A DNA stretch of 64,000 bases from Aphrophora alni (lineage: Eukaryota > Arthropoda > Insecta > Hemiptera > Aphrophoridae), in assembly GCA_963513935.1 (NCBI GenBank), contig OY740769.1:102775762-102839761 (forward strand), read 5' to 3'. Shown here piece by piece: positions 12,855 to 23,971 of this stretch (position 1 is the stretch's first letter; each line of letters opens with the position of its first letter). A program made the position numbers and the translations under genes. The notes beneath the pieces were generated by a model. The model searched no databases. It was given only the letters and a program-made list of their open reading frames with translations, and was not told the origin of the DNA.

Positions 12855-13400
12855 ATATTGTAGAAATCTGACTTTTAATACCTATGTTTGATAATAACTG
12901 AGAAAATGCTGAAGAAATAAAGTTTCGAATAGCGACCCCTAACACATCATAATTCGTACTCCAACTGTTCTTCGTACACAAGGTAACACTGTACAAAACA
13001 ATAAGTAGGGTCACGAAAATAAGGAATATGGGGAATGGTAGTGAGATATGGGTTAGAGGCATCGACCTCAATAACACGAAAGGGGAACTTTGAGATGGGA
13101 TAAAGAATACTGTAGAGGATATTTTGAGAATGACTGTGGAGTGCGCAGGATAAGACGAAACAGGGAACTAGAAAAGCTGTATGAATAGACAGGAATAATT
13201 GGAGATTTGAAAAAAAAAAAAACAAGAATAAAGCAGGTTAATCACACAAAAATAGAAAGACATTTCCAAAGATGATATGGCGAAGAGGAAGAAAAATCTA
13301 CCGAAAGGGGGGTCGGGTGCGGTTGTACAAGAATCATTTGATTTGAATCAATAGGAACAAAGAAGAAGTAGCCCGAAGATGAAGTGAAAAAGACTATTGT
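12855..13400 (+). mobile_element. Decayed non-LTR retrotransposon, RT thumb to C terminus
   Basis: Forward-strand fragments in order: YLCLIIT (near 12,869), EEIKFRIATPNTS (from 12,911), VTLYKTISR (near 12,980), GSEIWV (near 13,037), RIL then RIF (near 13,105), and RRIRRNRELEKLYE (13,141-13,185), then TRIKQVNHTKIERHF. They correspond to the YLGS, EI+RIA, LYKT, GSETW, ILRRI and WR+R-N-EL blocks behind the RT catalytic box in insect non-LTR elements. Frame changes and stops show it is dead. It belongs to the same general family as the relics at 2.6-3.3 and 41.7-42.3 kb but is a separate insertion. Confidence 0.7.
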
Positions 13401-14325
13401 TTCACTCTGGTAAGAAAGTAAATATGCCAGGAATTTTTTTTTTCAACCAGCTCTAAATTGAAGCACAGATATTAAATCAAGTGGATCAAGTCAGTATCTC
13501 CTGAACTAATTTGGTGAGTCGTTCAAATGTAGATATATAATTGTGTATTTATGTCTAGCAACTCCAGTTTTATCAAATTCGGTAAGAATAATGTTTCTGA
13601 AATATCTTGGAAACGTTTGTGAGTTAGGTAGATCAGGACTTTTTAGCAACATTGTACTGTAATTTATATTTCTAATTGGACCTGACAACATGATATTTTT
13701 TATAATAACTTGAAACAGAATATTAAACCTGAAGTGTTTTTTTCCAATTTATAACAAATTTGCAACGTAAAAGTAACAAATTATTTGATTCCTTTTAAAT
13801 ATATACTGTTTTAAGAACACGTAAAGCAATATTTTATTAACCTTCCATGAACTTAATACTGCAGACATTATTATTTTTTATAAATACATTCACTACTTTA
13901 TGTTCTACAACACTCTACTATAGATTACAGTATACAGTTTAACAAATTCAACAGAATGTTTTTGCGAGACAATAATATATTAACAAACATTATTTACTCG
14001 ACACCATAAGCCAAGGCAAGCTAGGAAAGGAATATAAACTTCAAGTAACTCGAGAAAACGAAGATAAAACAAATGTTTTCTCTTTCTTCTCAGTCTCATT
14101 AGCACGAGATAGATATTTTAATGCAATTATACAGGTTTAAAGCAATGAGATTTATATTTCAACAGCTATTAAACAATAAAAGAATTGTTGAATATTATTT
14201 TAAAATTTCCTAGAAACTTCCCATTGAACTATATTAATGTAGTCATGTCTTTCTGGTTTCAATGAAAACTGGTTGAGGTTTTCATAAATGGAAACCCAGA
14301 ACAAATAATTTTTTTATAATTATAA
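13401..14325. other. Unassigned AT-rich DNA
   Basis: Nothing recognised on either strand. Confidence 0.5.
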
Positions 14326-14328
14326 TAT

Positions 14329-14570
14329 ATATTTATTATAATTGATTTTACACCTTCAAAAATTCATCAATGTATTTAACAGCCGTTAACCGGGTTATAT
14401 TATATTTAAAATTGTTATATTCAAAACAATTAGTTTTATATTAATAATTTTATACAGGGTGTAAAATAGACTGGCGAATAGCGCAATGTTTTTACTCTTG
14501 TTACACTATGAGATATTTAAAAATGAAATCCAGTACCACTTTTCATAAATAATGACTTTTGTCATATTAG
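14329..14570 (+). mobile_element. MITE-like repeat C, copy 1
   Basis: Facing GATTTTACACC (about 14,344) and ACAGGGTGTAAAATAG (about 14,454) form inverted ends. The following ATGTTTTTACTCTTGTTACAC block is also conserved. A direct copy lies at 22.74-23.0 kb. It has no coding capacity. Confidence 0.65.
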
Positions 14571-14639
14571 TGCTTTCCAATTTGGCATTTTAAACACATT
14601 TTCTTCATGACAGGTGTGAAGTCCTCTTAGATACGAAAC

Positions 14640-15030
14640 GACACATCCAAATCTAACTACTAAATAAGAATAAAATATTATTAAACTCTTCAAAAGATTA
14701 TCTAAACTACAATCAACATGACCAATGATAAAAAGGTGGCGTCTACAAGTAGAACAATTATAAATAGCTTAACATTAAAACAATTAAATGGATAATTATA
14801 GGTGAAACATGTTTCGGTTATCTATTGAATTGGTCTGTGTAATTAATTATAGCAATTAAAGAGATGGCAATCTGCCTTCTCCAAACACATAATCACTGCA
14901 AGTATCATTTAAAAGGTCATTAATACGAGTTGTGTTAGTTTATTTGTTGAATAGCGGTGAAGACAGGTGTTTACTGGTCATTGATCGTAACTCGTTGAGT
15001 TAAGTAGTTAATGAAATTGAAAGTATTGTA
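14640..15030 (-). repeat. Dispersed repeat A, second copy (inverted)
   Basis: The reverse complement of 2,020-2,355, seen through GATAAAAAGGTGGCG, GAAACATGTTTC, AGATGGCAATCTGCC and AACTCGTTGAG. Homology fades near 14,640. Confidence 0.7.
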
Positions 15031-15795
15031 TAATTTATGTGTCTTATGGAGTTAAGTCTTCATAATATTCGCAAACGTTCGTATAATTACAACGATGTAT
15101 TGAAATTGCATATATTAAAGTTTAAAACAAACAACTGATAAAGGTTAAAGTTGTCACTTGTAATTTCCCCCGTTTTTCTTCGTACTTTCATAATCACTCT
15201 TATTTGATCAAAATGTGATTAAAATTGTTAGAGTGGATTTTGAGAAATAGAAATTCGAAGAATATGTTATTAGTAGCATTTTATCTTACTTTTGATACTT
15301 ACTTTCAATACTTTTGAAGTAGTTTTATTGTGGTATTACCATCAATGTAAGAACTTTGCAACATATAGGCGTTTTGACAATTTATTAATTGTTCTTTAGA
15401 CTAAATTTGTTTTTAGCGTCACTGTGTCATCAGTTCGTCAAGATATATATGGGGTAGTTTGGGGGTAAGGGTGGAAACTTTTGATACTTCAAAAAATCCT
15501 CCTTTGGTTATCTAAACTTTCCCCAAAGTAAATCCGTCTATAATAAAAAAAAAATAAGAGGGGGTGGGAATTTTAGGACACATGGCCTATATTAAAACAC
15601 ATATTGCACACCAATATAAAAATAATTCAAATTTAACCTATAAAAAAAGGGTTGTACTGTTTATACACTAGGAGCTCGCCGGTGAATCTTCGAACGGCCA
15701 TCCACTTGTATTATGCAAATGAGTGGATGATTTCCTATATTAAAAATGTAAATATGTAAAATCTATTATCAGGAAATAAAGTGACTAAAGTATTA
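15031..15795. other. Unassigned AT-rich DNA
   Basis: No feature recognised apart from short purine runs near 15,540-15,565. Confidence 0.45.
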
Positions 15796-15852
15796 TTATC
15801 TATGTAGAACAAAAACTCGAACACACGATCTCAGAATAATTACGTTTGTTTA

Positions 15853-15893
15853 ATCAAACGCGTTTCAACGACAATGTCGCCATCCTCAGTGAT
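15853..15893 (-). ncRNA. Hammerhead-ribozyme-like core (left arm)
   Basis: The minus strand reads ATCA-CTGAGGA-T, then GGCGAC/GTCGTT pairing around ATT, then GAA, ACGCGT, T, TGAT. This gives box I (CUGANGA), a stem II hairpin, box II (GAA), a short self-complementary stem III, a U-H cleavage position, and stem I from ATCA pairing TGAT. One base between box I and stem II is unpaired, which a canonical hammerhead lacks, so catalysis is not assured. Confidence 0.35.
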
Positions 15894-16266
15894 ACATGAG
15901 CTACAATTACAAAACTATAACTAAACCAGCATTGTGCCAACCTACGTATTTATACAAAATTTAAGGGACGTGGCCTAAATATATTTTCTATGTTGGGGCG
16001 TTAAAAAATGCTTAGTGTAAATCTACATAACAAAGTTAACATCTAACTAATACAATATTCTTAACTAATCTTATAACTAACACTATATTTTATATTTGTA
16101 CTTTAATATAGAATTTCGTATCGGACCTAATTCAGTTATATTATGGTACTTGTTAATGTAAAAAGTTTCCCGTGCTTCTATTGTGTTTAATTTAGTAACA
16201 TTTATCAACAACACAGAGTTGGCGCAGTGCTGGTTTAGTTATATTTTTTTTTATTGTAGCTCATGC

Positions 16267-16307
16267 ATCACTGAGGATGGCGACTTTGTCTTTGAAACGC
16301 GGTTGAT
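16267..16307 (+). ncRNA. Hammerhead-ribozyme-like core (right arm)
   Basis: The plus strand reads ATCA-CTGAGGA-T, a GGCGAC-type hairpin, GAAACGCGG, T, TGAT. Stem I (ATCA/TGAT) is kept. Stem III is spoiled by a T-to-G change (ACGCGG). It is the inverted twin of the 15.85-kb core. Confidence 0.3.
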
Positions 16308-16372
16308 TAAATAAAAGTAATTTTTGTGAGATCTTTTGTTCGAGTTTCTGTTCTACATCTCTCAAGTCAAGC

Positions 16373-17925
16373 TCAATCTTTATTAATTATTATCTTGATT
16401 TATTCACATATCAAATAAGGGGTTGGTATCGATTACAGTTACAATAGCAATTCTAACTTATAAATCGTAGATTATTGAATATGACAATATTAGAAAAATC
16501 ATAGTGTGTATATTAAAGGAGGCAATCATATTTTGTTTGTCCGCAAATTACTCTTGGCATAATGGTTATGTGCTGTGTCCTGTGTACTCTAACAAGTACA
16601 TTTTAATTTAAACAATAAATAAACAAACATATATGCGTACGCTTTTCTTCAACGAATACTTTTGAGTGTTATATAAAATCGATGCATCCAAGATTTATGC
16701 GAAGGCGAGAACATGGTGTCCCATGCAGAATGAATTAATTACGCTGACGGTGGTAGGTAAGTCATTTAAAATAAATATTCATAATATAATTTTATCAATT
16801 CCCTGTTATTAATCACTTATTTATTATTTATATAGTTTTATCCACAAGGATGGTGCATGATATCTTGGTTGAATGTGTGAGGTTTCATTAATAATTCATC
16901 ACATAACTGATTTAAATCATTTCTAGGTTGTAACATGACACCTTGTCTCTCATGATTGTACATAATGATAAACAAGTTGTACAATTAAATTGTACGCATA
17001 TTGATTTTTTTATTTGTTATAATAACAAGCTTAAAATTAAATATAATTAGTTTTACACTTTCTAAAACGATTTCTTTCATTAACACGTATCTGATAATTG
17101 CAGTCTTTATATCGTAACTTAAAATTCGATTCTCAAAAGAAATTAATTTATATTATTCTGTCAATAAAATGTTTTTAGACTAATTATGAATAAAAATTTT
17201 AGTTTACATAATAAATGTCTTGGGGAAAGTATTTGAAAATTTCCGAACGATAATTATAAGTTCAATGTGTGCACTTAACATAACCATTAATTAAAAGTAT
17301 TTAAAAGATTTCACAGATATAAGCTGGAATGCTAATATACCCAATCCCGTATATCACCGTTGCAACATACAAGAATTGGTCGGAAAATTGGTTTTCAATA
17401 AACAATTATAATCCAATATTAATGGGATAACAATAATTGATTTTGTAAGACTACGAATCAACTCTTGCTATCAATTAGTATATAATAAAACATAATAAAG
17501 TTAAAACTATGTGCGTAGAAACTTGAAAGTATGTTGGAAATTTAAAATAGTTAATTAAAATCTATTGAACTAGGCAAAAGCTGTCAATATAACTGAAACT
17601 ATAGTTGATCTTTGATAACTCTAAATTAATGTGAAGAGGCAAATTAATCGAGTCACTAAGTTTTAAGATGTTCGATTATATCAAATTCGACTTAAAAGAT
17701 TTTGTTCTTAATATGAAACACTAATGATGTTGTTAAATATTCGATTTACAGAGTTTTCATTTATTCACAAATGTAGAATTACAGTTTTAAATACAGTAGG
17801 CCTACTCTAATAAAAAAAAAATACTATATGGATATCATAATTATTAAATGTGTATGAACAATAAAATGGCTTTGAAGGAAATACTGGTCGAGCAGCGCCT
17901 ATACATATATCAGAAGAAAATTCTT
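16373..17925. other. Unassigned AT-rich DNA
   Basis: Nothing recognised. Confidence 0.45.
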
Positions 17926-17929
17926 TGTT

Positions 17930-18265
17930 TAAAGTAGAACAAAGATGGGTACTGGAAAATTATATCGAATTATGCACTAAGTGATATAATAGAACGGAAA
18001 TAATAACAGTTATAAAAAAAACGAAACTGGTATGGTTGACACACGTGGATGAATGATTTGGGAACCACCAAACATTTGAATTGAATCAATTGGAAAGAAA
18101 ATTAGAAGGCAGAGAAAGGGTTGTCAATGTTTTGGATAATATATATTACATGAGACTGACTGAGTTGAGAAGGATGTATAAAGGGAGGGCTGAATAAAGT
18201 AGATTTGTTAGAAAGATTAAAACCCACAGTAGGTTGTAACACCTGCAAAATAATAATATAAAATA
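17930..18265 (+). mobile_element. 3' end of a decayed non-LTR retrotransposon
   Basis: Plus-strand frames give IKKTKLVWLTHVDE (about 18,013-18,055), resembling the RLRWLGHV-RM block, then LEGRERVVNVLDN resembling GRRRRGRP--RW-D, then RLTELRRMYKGRAE and VRKIKTHSRL ending in an AATAATAATA tail (about 18,250). This is the usual order at the extreme C terminus and 3' tail of these elements. Stops and frameshifts are present, and everything upstream of the thumb is missing. Confidence 0.6.
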
Positions 18266-19320
18266 CAATTTCAAGTTAGAGAGGACAAAGTATGAAAACT
18301 TCGTGTTGTAGAGGGAACTTAAGAAATATCTAGGAGGTTAGGTTTTAATATTCAAGTAATAAAGGGTTTCTTGCAGTTATAGAAGTATTCGTATGTTTAA
18401 TTTAAGTTACATAGGTAATTTAAGTACTTGCTGAAACTTCGAATTAAGTTTTGTTTATATTTTTAAAAACAAAGATTTTCTCAATGGAGTAGAAAAAAAA
18501 GTTATCAATAACCTACAGATCAACAGAAATACAAAATACATTTTTTCTCTGCATCCAAGAGAGTCTAAGTATTAAATTTATATTCAGATGTGTATTATGT
18601 TAGCCCTTATTAACTATAGGATAAATGGAAAATCTTACTTTTTAAAATAAATACATTTTTCTTAACAATTTTACTTACGATATTAAAAAAAAAAGACATA
18701 CATTATAAACATAATTTAACAAACTCAAAATATATTTACATTAACCATACTAACGCTTTTCCTAATGCTATTTACAGTTTGAAAACTGTATAAACATTCA
18801 GCATACCAGAACGTTGCTATCCATTTTGGTCTGCTTTAAACTGAGACATCCGATATCAAGTGAAGAAAAGAACTGGTTCACGACAAAGTTGACGGCATTT
18901 AAAGGCCTCAGATCGAGATTCTTCTAAGGAAAGAAGTTAAAAAACTCACTGCCTTGCCTGCTACCAGGTAATCTAAAGCGGAGAAAAAATAGGAATACAT
19001 TGACTTTCTGCGGATAGATTACCAAAGAAAGAAACAACTGCTTGTTTTACAGTAGACTAAGCTGTTAAAAATACAAGCAGCAAGATATGTTGAAAAACAG
19101 TGAGAGCACTTTATCAGGTGAAATATTTATGTATAGAAATAAACACCTGTATGGAAAAGACCTTAAAATATAGGTCTAATTTATAAGTGTTACAAATTTT
19201 GATTTACAGTTTTTGTTATTCGTGTAACAAATATTGTCATTTATATTATATTATATAACATATTACATAAATTTACATATATATAATAAAAAAATACATG
19301 GTTTGTGTATTGTAATAATA
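18266..19320. other. Unassigned AT-rich DNA
   Basis: Nothing recognised. A moderately GC-richer stretch at 18,840-19,110 has no open frame of note. Confidence 0.4.
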
Positions 19321-19324
19321 AATT

Positions 19325-19930
19325 CAGCCTCCACACTCTACGATCTTTTCGGCCCTCGCAGACCTTGTAGTTGTTCATAAAATAATGGAAATGGGTTTAG
19401 TTCTTAGTAGAGCAGAACGCTGCCGCGATTCTTATTAAAAACTTCATTCCATTAAATGGTGTCAGCAACTCTTCTTAGTACAGTTCACTATTCATTTAAT
19501 CTTTCATCCAACAACTTTCGCCATTACACTGACGGTCTCTTCAGGTTGATATAACGTATAATTTAAAAAATGAAAAAAAAAGAAAAGAAAAAAAATCCTG
19601 GCAGAGAAGGAAAAACGACTTACACCGGCAACCTACCCTAAAAGCTGTCCCATCTAAATGAAGGAGGACAAATTCGGGTAACACTCAGCTTCGTTCTTAG
19701 CAAGCCGCCTCGCTGCAGGGAAGACACATTGGGATAAAACCCGGCGGTCGACTTTCCTACCCACATGCCTTAATCTCCCCACATGCTTTACACCCCCCCC
19801 CCCCTCTGCAGTACCGAGCCTCGAGCTCCATACCTCATGCATTTTACTTTAACTTCGTACCACCTTTCGCATATCACTGACTAGGCTTTCCCCTAACTCA
19901 GACCCCACTCTACGACAACAATACTAAAGG
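19325..19930. other. GC-rich block of unknown origin
   Basis: Base composition rises well above the surroundings (for example GCCGCCTCGCTGCAGGG near 19,704), with CpG dinucleotides and a 13-base C run at 19,792-19,804. A minus-strand frame (19,654-19,842, 62 codons) runs through it but has no recognised domain. It could be a promoter or first-exon island, or a GC-rich mobile element part such as an LTR. No terminal repeats were found. Confidence 0.4.
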
Positions 19931-20094
19931 TAATTATTGAACTCTAGTGAATGTGTTTTAAACGCACATTCGCAAAACTACGATTTACAGATTCTCCACC
20001 ACAATCTACCCTGTCTGTGTGGAGCAGACAGTACTGTGTTATTTTGAACCGTGTTGCTATTTCACGTTTTTATGCGTAAAGTTGGAATTTATTG

Positions 20095-20135
20095 AAAGGT
20101 AAAATTTGTTTAATAATTAAACAAATTTTACCTTT
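20095..20135. repeat. 41-bp near-perfect palindrome
   Basis: Two 20-base arms (20,095-20,114 and 20,116-20,135) are exact reverse complements around a single A. The left arm begins AAAGGTAAAATTTG. It could extrude as a cruciform. It is too tight-looped to be a normal pre-miRNA. Confidence 0.9.
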
Positions 20136-21780
20136 AAATAATTATTATTTACGACGTGGAGTAGGTAATGAAAGAAAAGCTGAAAATGTACGTTGTTTGA
20201 TAAGTGGAAATAATGTGCTTAACATAGTATCGGGTGCAGTAAGTGTTTCTCATATTATTTTAATAAAGTTAAATCGCGAGGCCAAGAAAGAGAGAAAAAG
20301 CTCTGGATTATAAAATATCTACGTTATATTAACTTTAAAATGACGTCATGTGAACTCGTTTTGAGTGAAAAAGTAAAGAATAATTAATTGCTACAGCATT
20401 CAAAATATTTACATATTACAAATAGTGCTTTCGCTTGCTTCGCCTGTGCGATAAACTCGTAGCAATCGTGTTTCGTAATTTATTATAATTCAGTTTTTAT
20501 TGACAGGTATTATATTGTTACCATTCTTAAGGATGAAAACCTTAAATAAAATGGTCTTGGAACCAGGAATGGTAATGTTTAAAAAAAAGGAGATCTAGAT
20601 AATTTTGATTGGCCTGTAATTTATTTAACCTTTTTACATTTAGCGTTTCTGAGTTTTAAGTTAACCATTTACATAAAGTTAACATATAAAATAGATTAAT
20701 AGTTTTTTATTAAAAGGAACTATCTGTAAAGTAACAATTGACACTAAATATATATATAGCTAGTAATTTACATTATTTATAAACCCCCAAAAAAAATCAG
20801 ATAATTTTTAATCAACCCCCCCCCATACAATTAATTACAAAAATAAGTTAAAAAGTAGAAAAAGACTATTCATTAAAGTATGTATGGACGGCGTATAATA
20901 AATTTAAAAGCAAAGAACAGTCATATTACGGGAAAAGAGAAGTCTACAATGGTGAAGGGACAAGCCGACAAAGACAGGACTATTCACAATGACATGGGGA
21001 TAGAAACAAAATTAGGGGAATATTTAATTGTAGGGTAATTAGGAGATATAACACTTAAAAATAAATAATAATAAAGCTTAAAAAATTTTAAAATTAATAA
21101 ATTAAACCAAAGGAGTGATAGTTTTAAAATAAAAAGTTTAAAGAGAAATGTTTGTGTAAGGGTACGCATTGTAAAAGAAAGGGCATTGTTAGGTTAACCA
21201 TGTTGTAAATGTCAAATAGTGGGTAAATTCTTGAGCTACTGACAGAGGGTTAGAAATAAAGACAGGGTTGTAAAACTTAAGTTAAGGGGTACAATAAGGT
21301 TTATGATGAATTGAACAAAGAATAGAATGGGCGTTGTTATGTGGTTTTTAAAGGTAGTTAGTAAATATTGAAGTGTGTTGTAAGGAAATAAACTGTAAAG
21401 TTAGTTAATATGATTACATGAATAAATTAAAAACGAAAATGTGTAAATTAGCTAAGAATATTAACCAATTATTTGTAAAAGGAAATTAAGGGTGTATCAA
21501 ATTTAAAAAATTTAATTAAATTGAAAATTTTAAAATTTGGTGGACTTATATAACAAAATAGAGGGCTCCCAAAAGGTCAGTGCTCGGCAGGCCATAAATT
21601 GTAAAGAGTTGAAAGGGTTGACAGCTAGAAAAACGATTCTAACATTAGTCACAGATCTCAAGAAGTCAAATAAACCATTCCAAAAGTCAATGCCTTCAAC
21701 TGAAAATGTTTGAAATGGACCAATGAAATAAATTGCGTCGGTCTCGAAATAACGAACAAGATTTAAAATAAGCCAATGAA
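20136..21780. other. Unassigned DNA, possibly part of a longer element
   Basis: AT-rich, with purine-rich plus-strand bias from about 20,880 (many GGG, GAAG, AGGG runs). The longest open frame here and downstream is 139 codons on minus (21,530-21,949), with no recognisable domain. It overlaps the TATA-like promoter candidate in antisense and is probably not coding. Confidence 0.35.
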
Positions 21781-21817
21781 GGAAGAGGATCGGAAGAAAG
21801 CGTTTGAAATTAGAACT

Positions 21818-21825
21818 TATATATA
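21818..21825 (+). promoter_or_regulatory. TATA-like box, candidate promoter
   Basis: TATATATA is followed 25-35 bp later by a shift to GC-richer, CGTCG-containing sequence that continues without ATG-dense noise to a start codon at 22,324. The spacing suits a start site near 21,850. It could equally be the promoter of an LTR retrotransposon; AT-rich DNA gives TATA matches by chance. Confidence 0.25.
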
Positions 21826-22030
21826 GGGATGGAAGAGAGGCGCACGAGGTTCTTTCTTTTTGGTTGTTACTGATTGAAGGAGGGAGTTCCGGAGCAAGTG
21901 TTTCTTTAGTAGAAAAGAAGATCGTTGTGAAAGATTCAGCCGAGATCAAACGTCAAAATAAAATAGTATCTGCGTCGTTTTTTTTTTGTATAAGTATTAA
22001 TAATAATCTCCGAAGAATAGTTTAAAATAA

Positions 22031-22175
22031 TTCGTCGTTATAAGTTTAAAAGATAATCGTCGTTATAAGTTTAAAAGTAATCGTCGTCATAGAAGTGTGC
22101 GATAAATTTGCGTCGTTATAAAAGTGTTTGAACAGGAATATTAATACAATAAATTAAAGTAATCGTCGTCACGAA
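22031..22175 (+). repeat. CGTCG short repeat cluster
   Basis: Four or five imperfect copies of a roughly 25-bp unit, TCGTCGTTATAAGTTTAAAA, occur at about 22,032, 22,056, 22,081, 22,110 and 22,163. They look like local duplication within a leader-like region. Confidence 0.7.
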
Positions 22176-22323
22176 AGTGAGTGAGAAATAAGTGTAGGAA
22201 GAAAAGAAGATTCGTCGAAAAGATCAAGGCAAATCAATCCATCTACTGGCAGTCTACACGGGAACCACGTGCACGGAACCAGGAACATCGGAGCAGTGAA
22301 AAACTTCCAATCGATAAGTAAAA

Positions 22324-22437
22324 ATGAATGGACAATCTCAATTAAATAAACTACCACCAAATTCTATTTTATATGTAAATTATAGTCACCAAAGAACCTC
22401 ACGATCCCGTAAAGAGAAAATAAATAAAAATTATTAA
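22324..22437 (+). CDS. Short 37-codon open frame after the leader-like region
   Basis: The frame starts MNGQSQLNKLPPNSILYVNY and ends after a basic, polar tail (TSRSRKEK). The upstream sequence is GC-richer and the start context is AAAAATGA. No family is recognised. It might be the first coding exon of a gene or the start of a retrotransposon gag. It might also be chance. Confidence 0.12.
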   Translation: MNGQSQLNKLPPNSILYVNYSHQRTSRSRKEKINKNY

Positions 22438-22741
22438 AATAATACATTTCAGTTAGCCGGAGCATTTTATAATAATAAATTAAAAGTAAAAAATTTAAAA
22501 GTAAAAATATGATGCACTCTTATTTCTTTATTTAGGTTAAGACATGGTAGAAATTGAATTTTATTTTAACTATGTACTTAGAATAAGTAGTAGGTTAAGA
22601 CGTCAGTGTATAAGTATAAAGTGCATCAGAGTTGGACAATAATTGATTTTATATTGTAAAAGATTTTAAAACTCCATGTTATGAATAATTAAAAAGAAAA
22701 AGTTAAATTTATAAATGTGTGAAGCAAATTTGTTATAATAC

Positions 22742-23005
22742 ATTTATTATTATATTTGATTTTACACCTGCAAACTTCATCACTGTAATTTAACCACCAT
22801 TATCCCGATTATATTATGTTTAAAATTGATATATTGAAAAGAATTTGATTTCTCTTAATAATTTCATACAGGGTGTAAAATAGAGAAGAGAATAGCGTAA
22901 TGTTTTTACTCTTGTTACACAATTTTAGTATGTTAAGTACCATATCGAAAGATATTTATAAGATATTTAAAAACGAAATCCATTACCACTTTTCGTAAAT
23001 ATTCA
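22742..23005 (+). mobile_element. MITE-like repeat C, copy 2
   Basis: A direct copy of 14,329-14,570: TTTGATTTTACACC, ACAGGGTGTAAAATAG, ATGTTTTTACTCTTGTTACAC and AAATCCATTACCACTTTTC in the same order. It has about 40 extra bases after TTGTTACAC that copy 1 lacks. Confidence 0.65.
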
Positions 23006-23918
23006 TGTGACATAATAAATGATAATTTCTAACACAACTATTTTTAAAATTCGCTATTTATGAACCACAATAGTACTCAATACTAAATAATTACCTCTAC
23101 AATATTACCATCAATCTCTGAAATTATGCATTACTTCCCTACACTACCCACAACACTAAAATTTGGAAACGGAAGTGCTTTAATTAATGGGACATGTTCG
23201 TTATATACATGTTGGAACGCCGTGGTAATCAATCATATCACGGGAAGCCAAAACTGCAACAGAATAACACCGGAAGTGCAGTGAAGTAACTTGTGACAAA
23301 CAGCAGGAAGTCAGTGCATTATTAATTAATGTCATGTAGGAAATTAATACGCCTGTTTATATTAAATATGTTAAGAATATTTTAAAGTAATCTGTTATTC
23401 TATGAATGTGGCTATGGTAAGTGTGTTTCAAGGCACTTAGATATATAAACTCGTACCTTAAAAGTCGTTACTTTATAATCTTACTACTGTTGTTAATAAT
23501 TTTACCTTTAAACAAAACTGCGGTACTATTGACAGAATAGAATCTAGTTGGAGTATTTGCAACAGGATTTTATGCAATATTTTTTATGGTTTGTTTAACT
23601 TGATACGGTTATTTAATATGTAGGAGGTTTATGGTGCTAGATGTACACTTTATAAGACGGCGATGTATCACTGAAAGTTTTTAAATGAAAATAGAAAATG
23701 AAGGTTCTCAAGAAATCTATGGTGCAATTGGGGAAGGAAATGAATGGATGATATGAATAAAATGATGGTCTTGATATCTAAATTTATAAAATTGACGTCT
23801 CTATTCTATCTTTGTCAGCTTAAATCTCAAGAACCGACAATCCAAATTTGATATTTTTTTTCCATGTGTAGATTCTATATCTAGTTAAGTTAGAATCTAA
23901 CCTACGTAACACACCCCC
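23006..23918. other. Unassigned DNA
   Basis: Nothing recognised. A slightly GC-richer patch at 23,160-23,310 lacks an open frame. Confidence 0.4.

Positions 23919-23969
<51 letters not shown>
23919..23969. repeat. (CA)n/(TA)n compound microsatellite
   Basis: A short CA run passes directly into about 20 TA units. Confidence 0.9.

Positions 23970-23971
<2 letters not shown>

Larger units (their letters stand above)
15800..16372. mobile_element. Foldback element with hammerhead-like cores in both arms
   Basis: The left arm (about 15,800-15,935) and right arm (about 16,225-16,372) are inverted repeats. Outer ends read ATGTAGAACAAAAACTCGAA and the inverse of GAGTTTCTGTTCTACAT. Inner ends share the CAGCATTGTGCCAA / TTGGCGCAGTGCTG pair. 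Each arm carries the CTGAGGA-hairpin-GAAACGCG core. The 290-bp centre is AT-rich with no open frame. The right flank AAGTCAAGCTCAA recurs beside the 26.1-kb element, so the family consensus may extend further. Confidence 0.7.

Noticed and set aside
20095..20135. microRNA precursor
   Set aside because: A one-base loop and 20-bp fully paired arms do not suit Drosha/Dicer processing of a normal precursor.
21530..21949. 139-codon minus open frame, the longest in the window
   Set aside because: No domain, antisense to a TATA-like and leader-like region, and its codons follow local base skew. Kept only as a remark.
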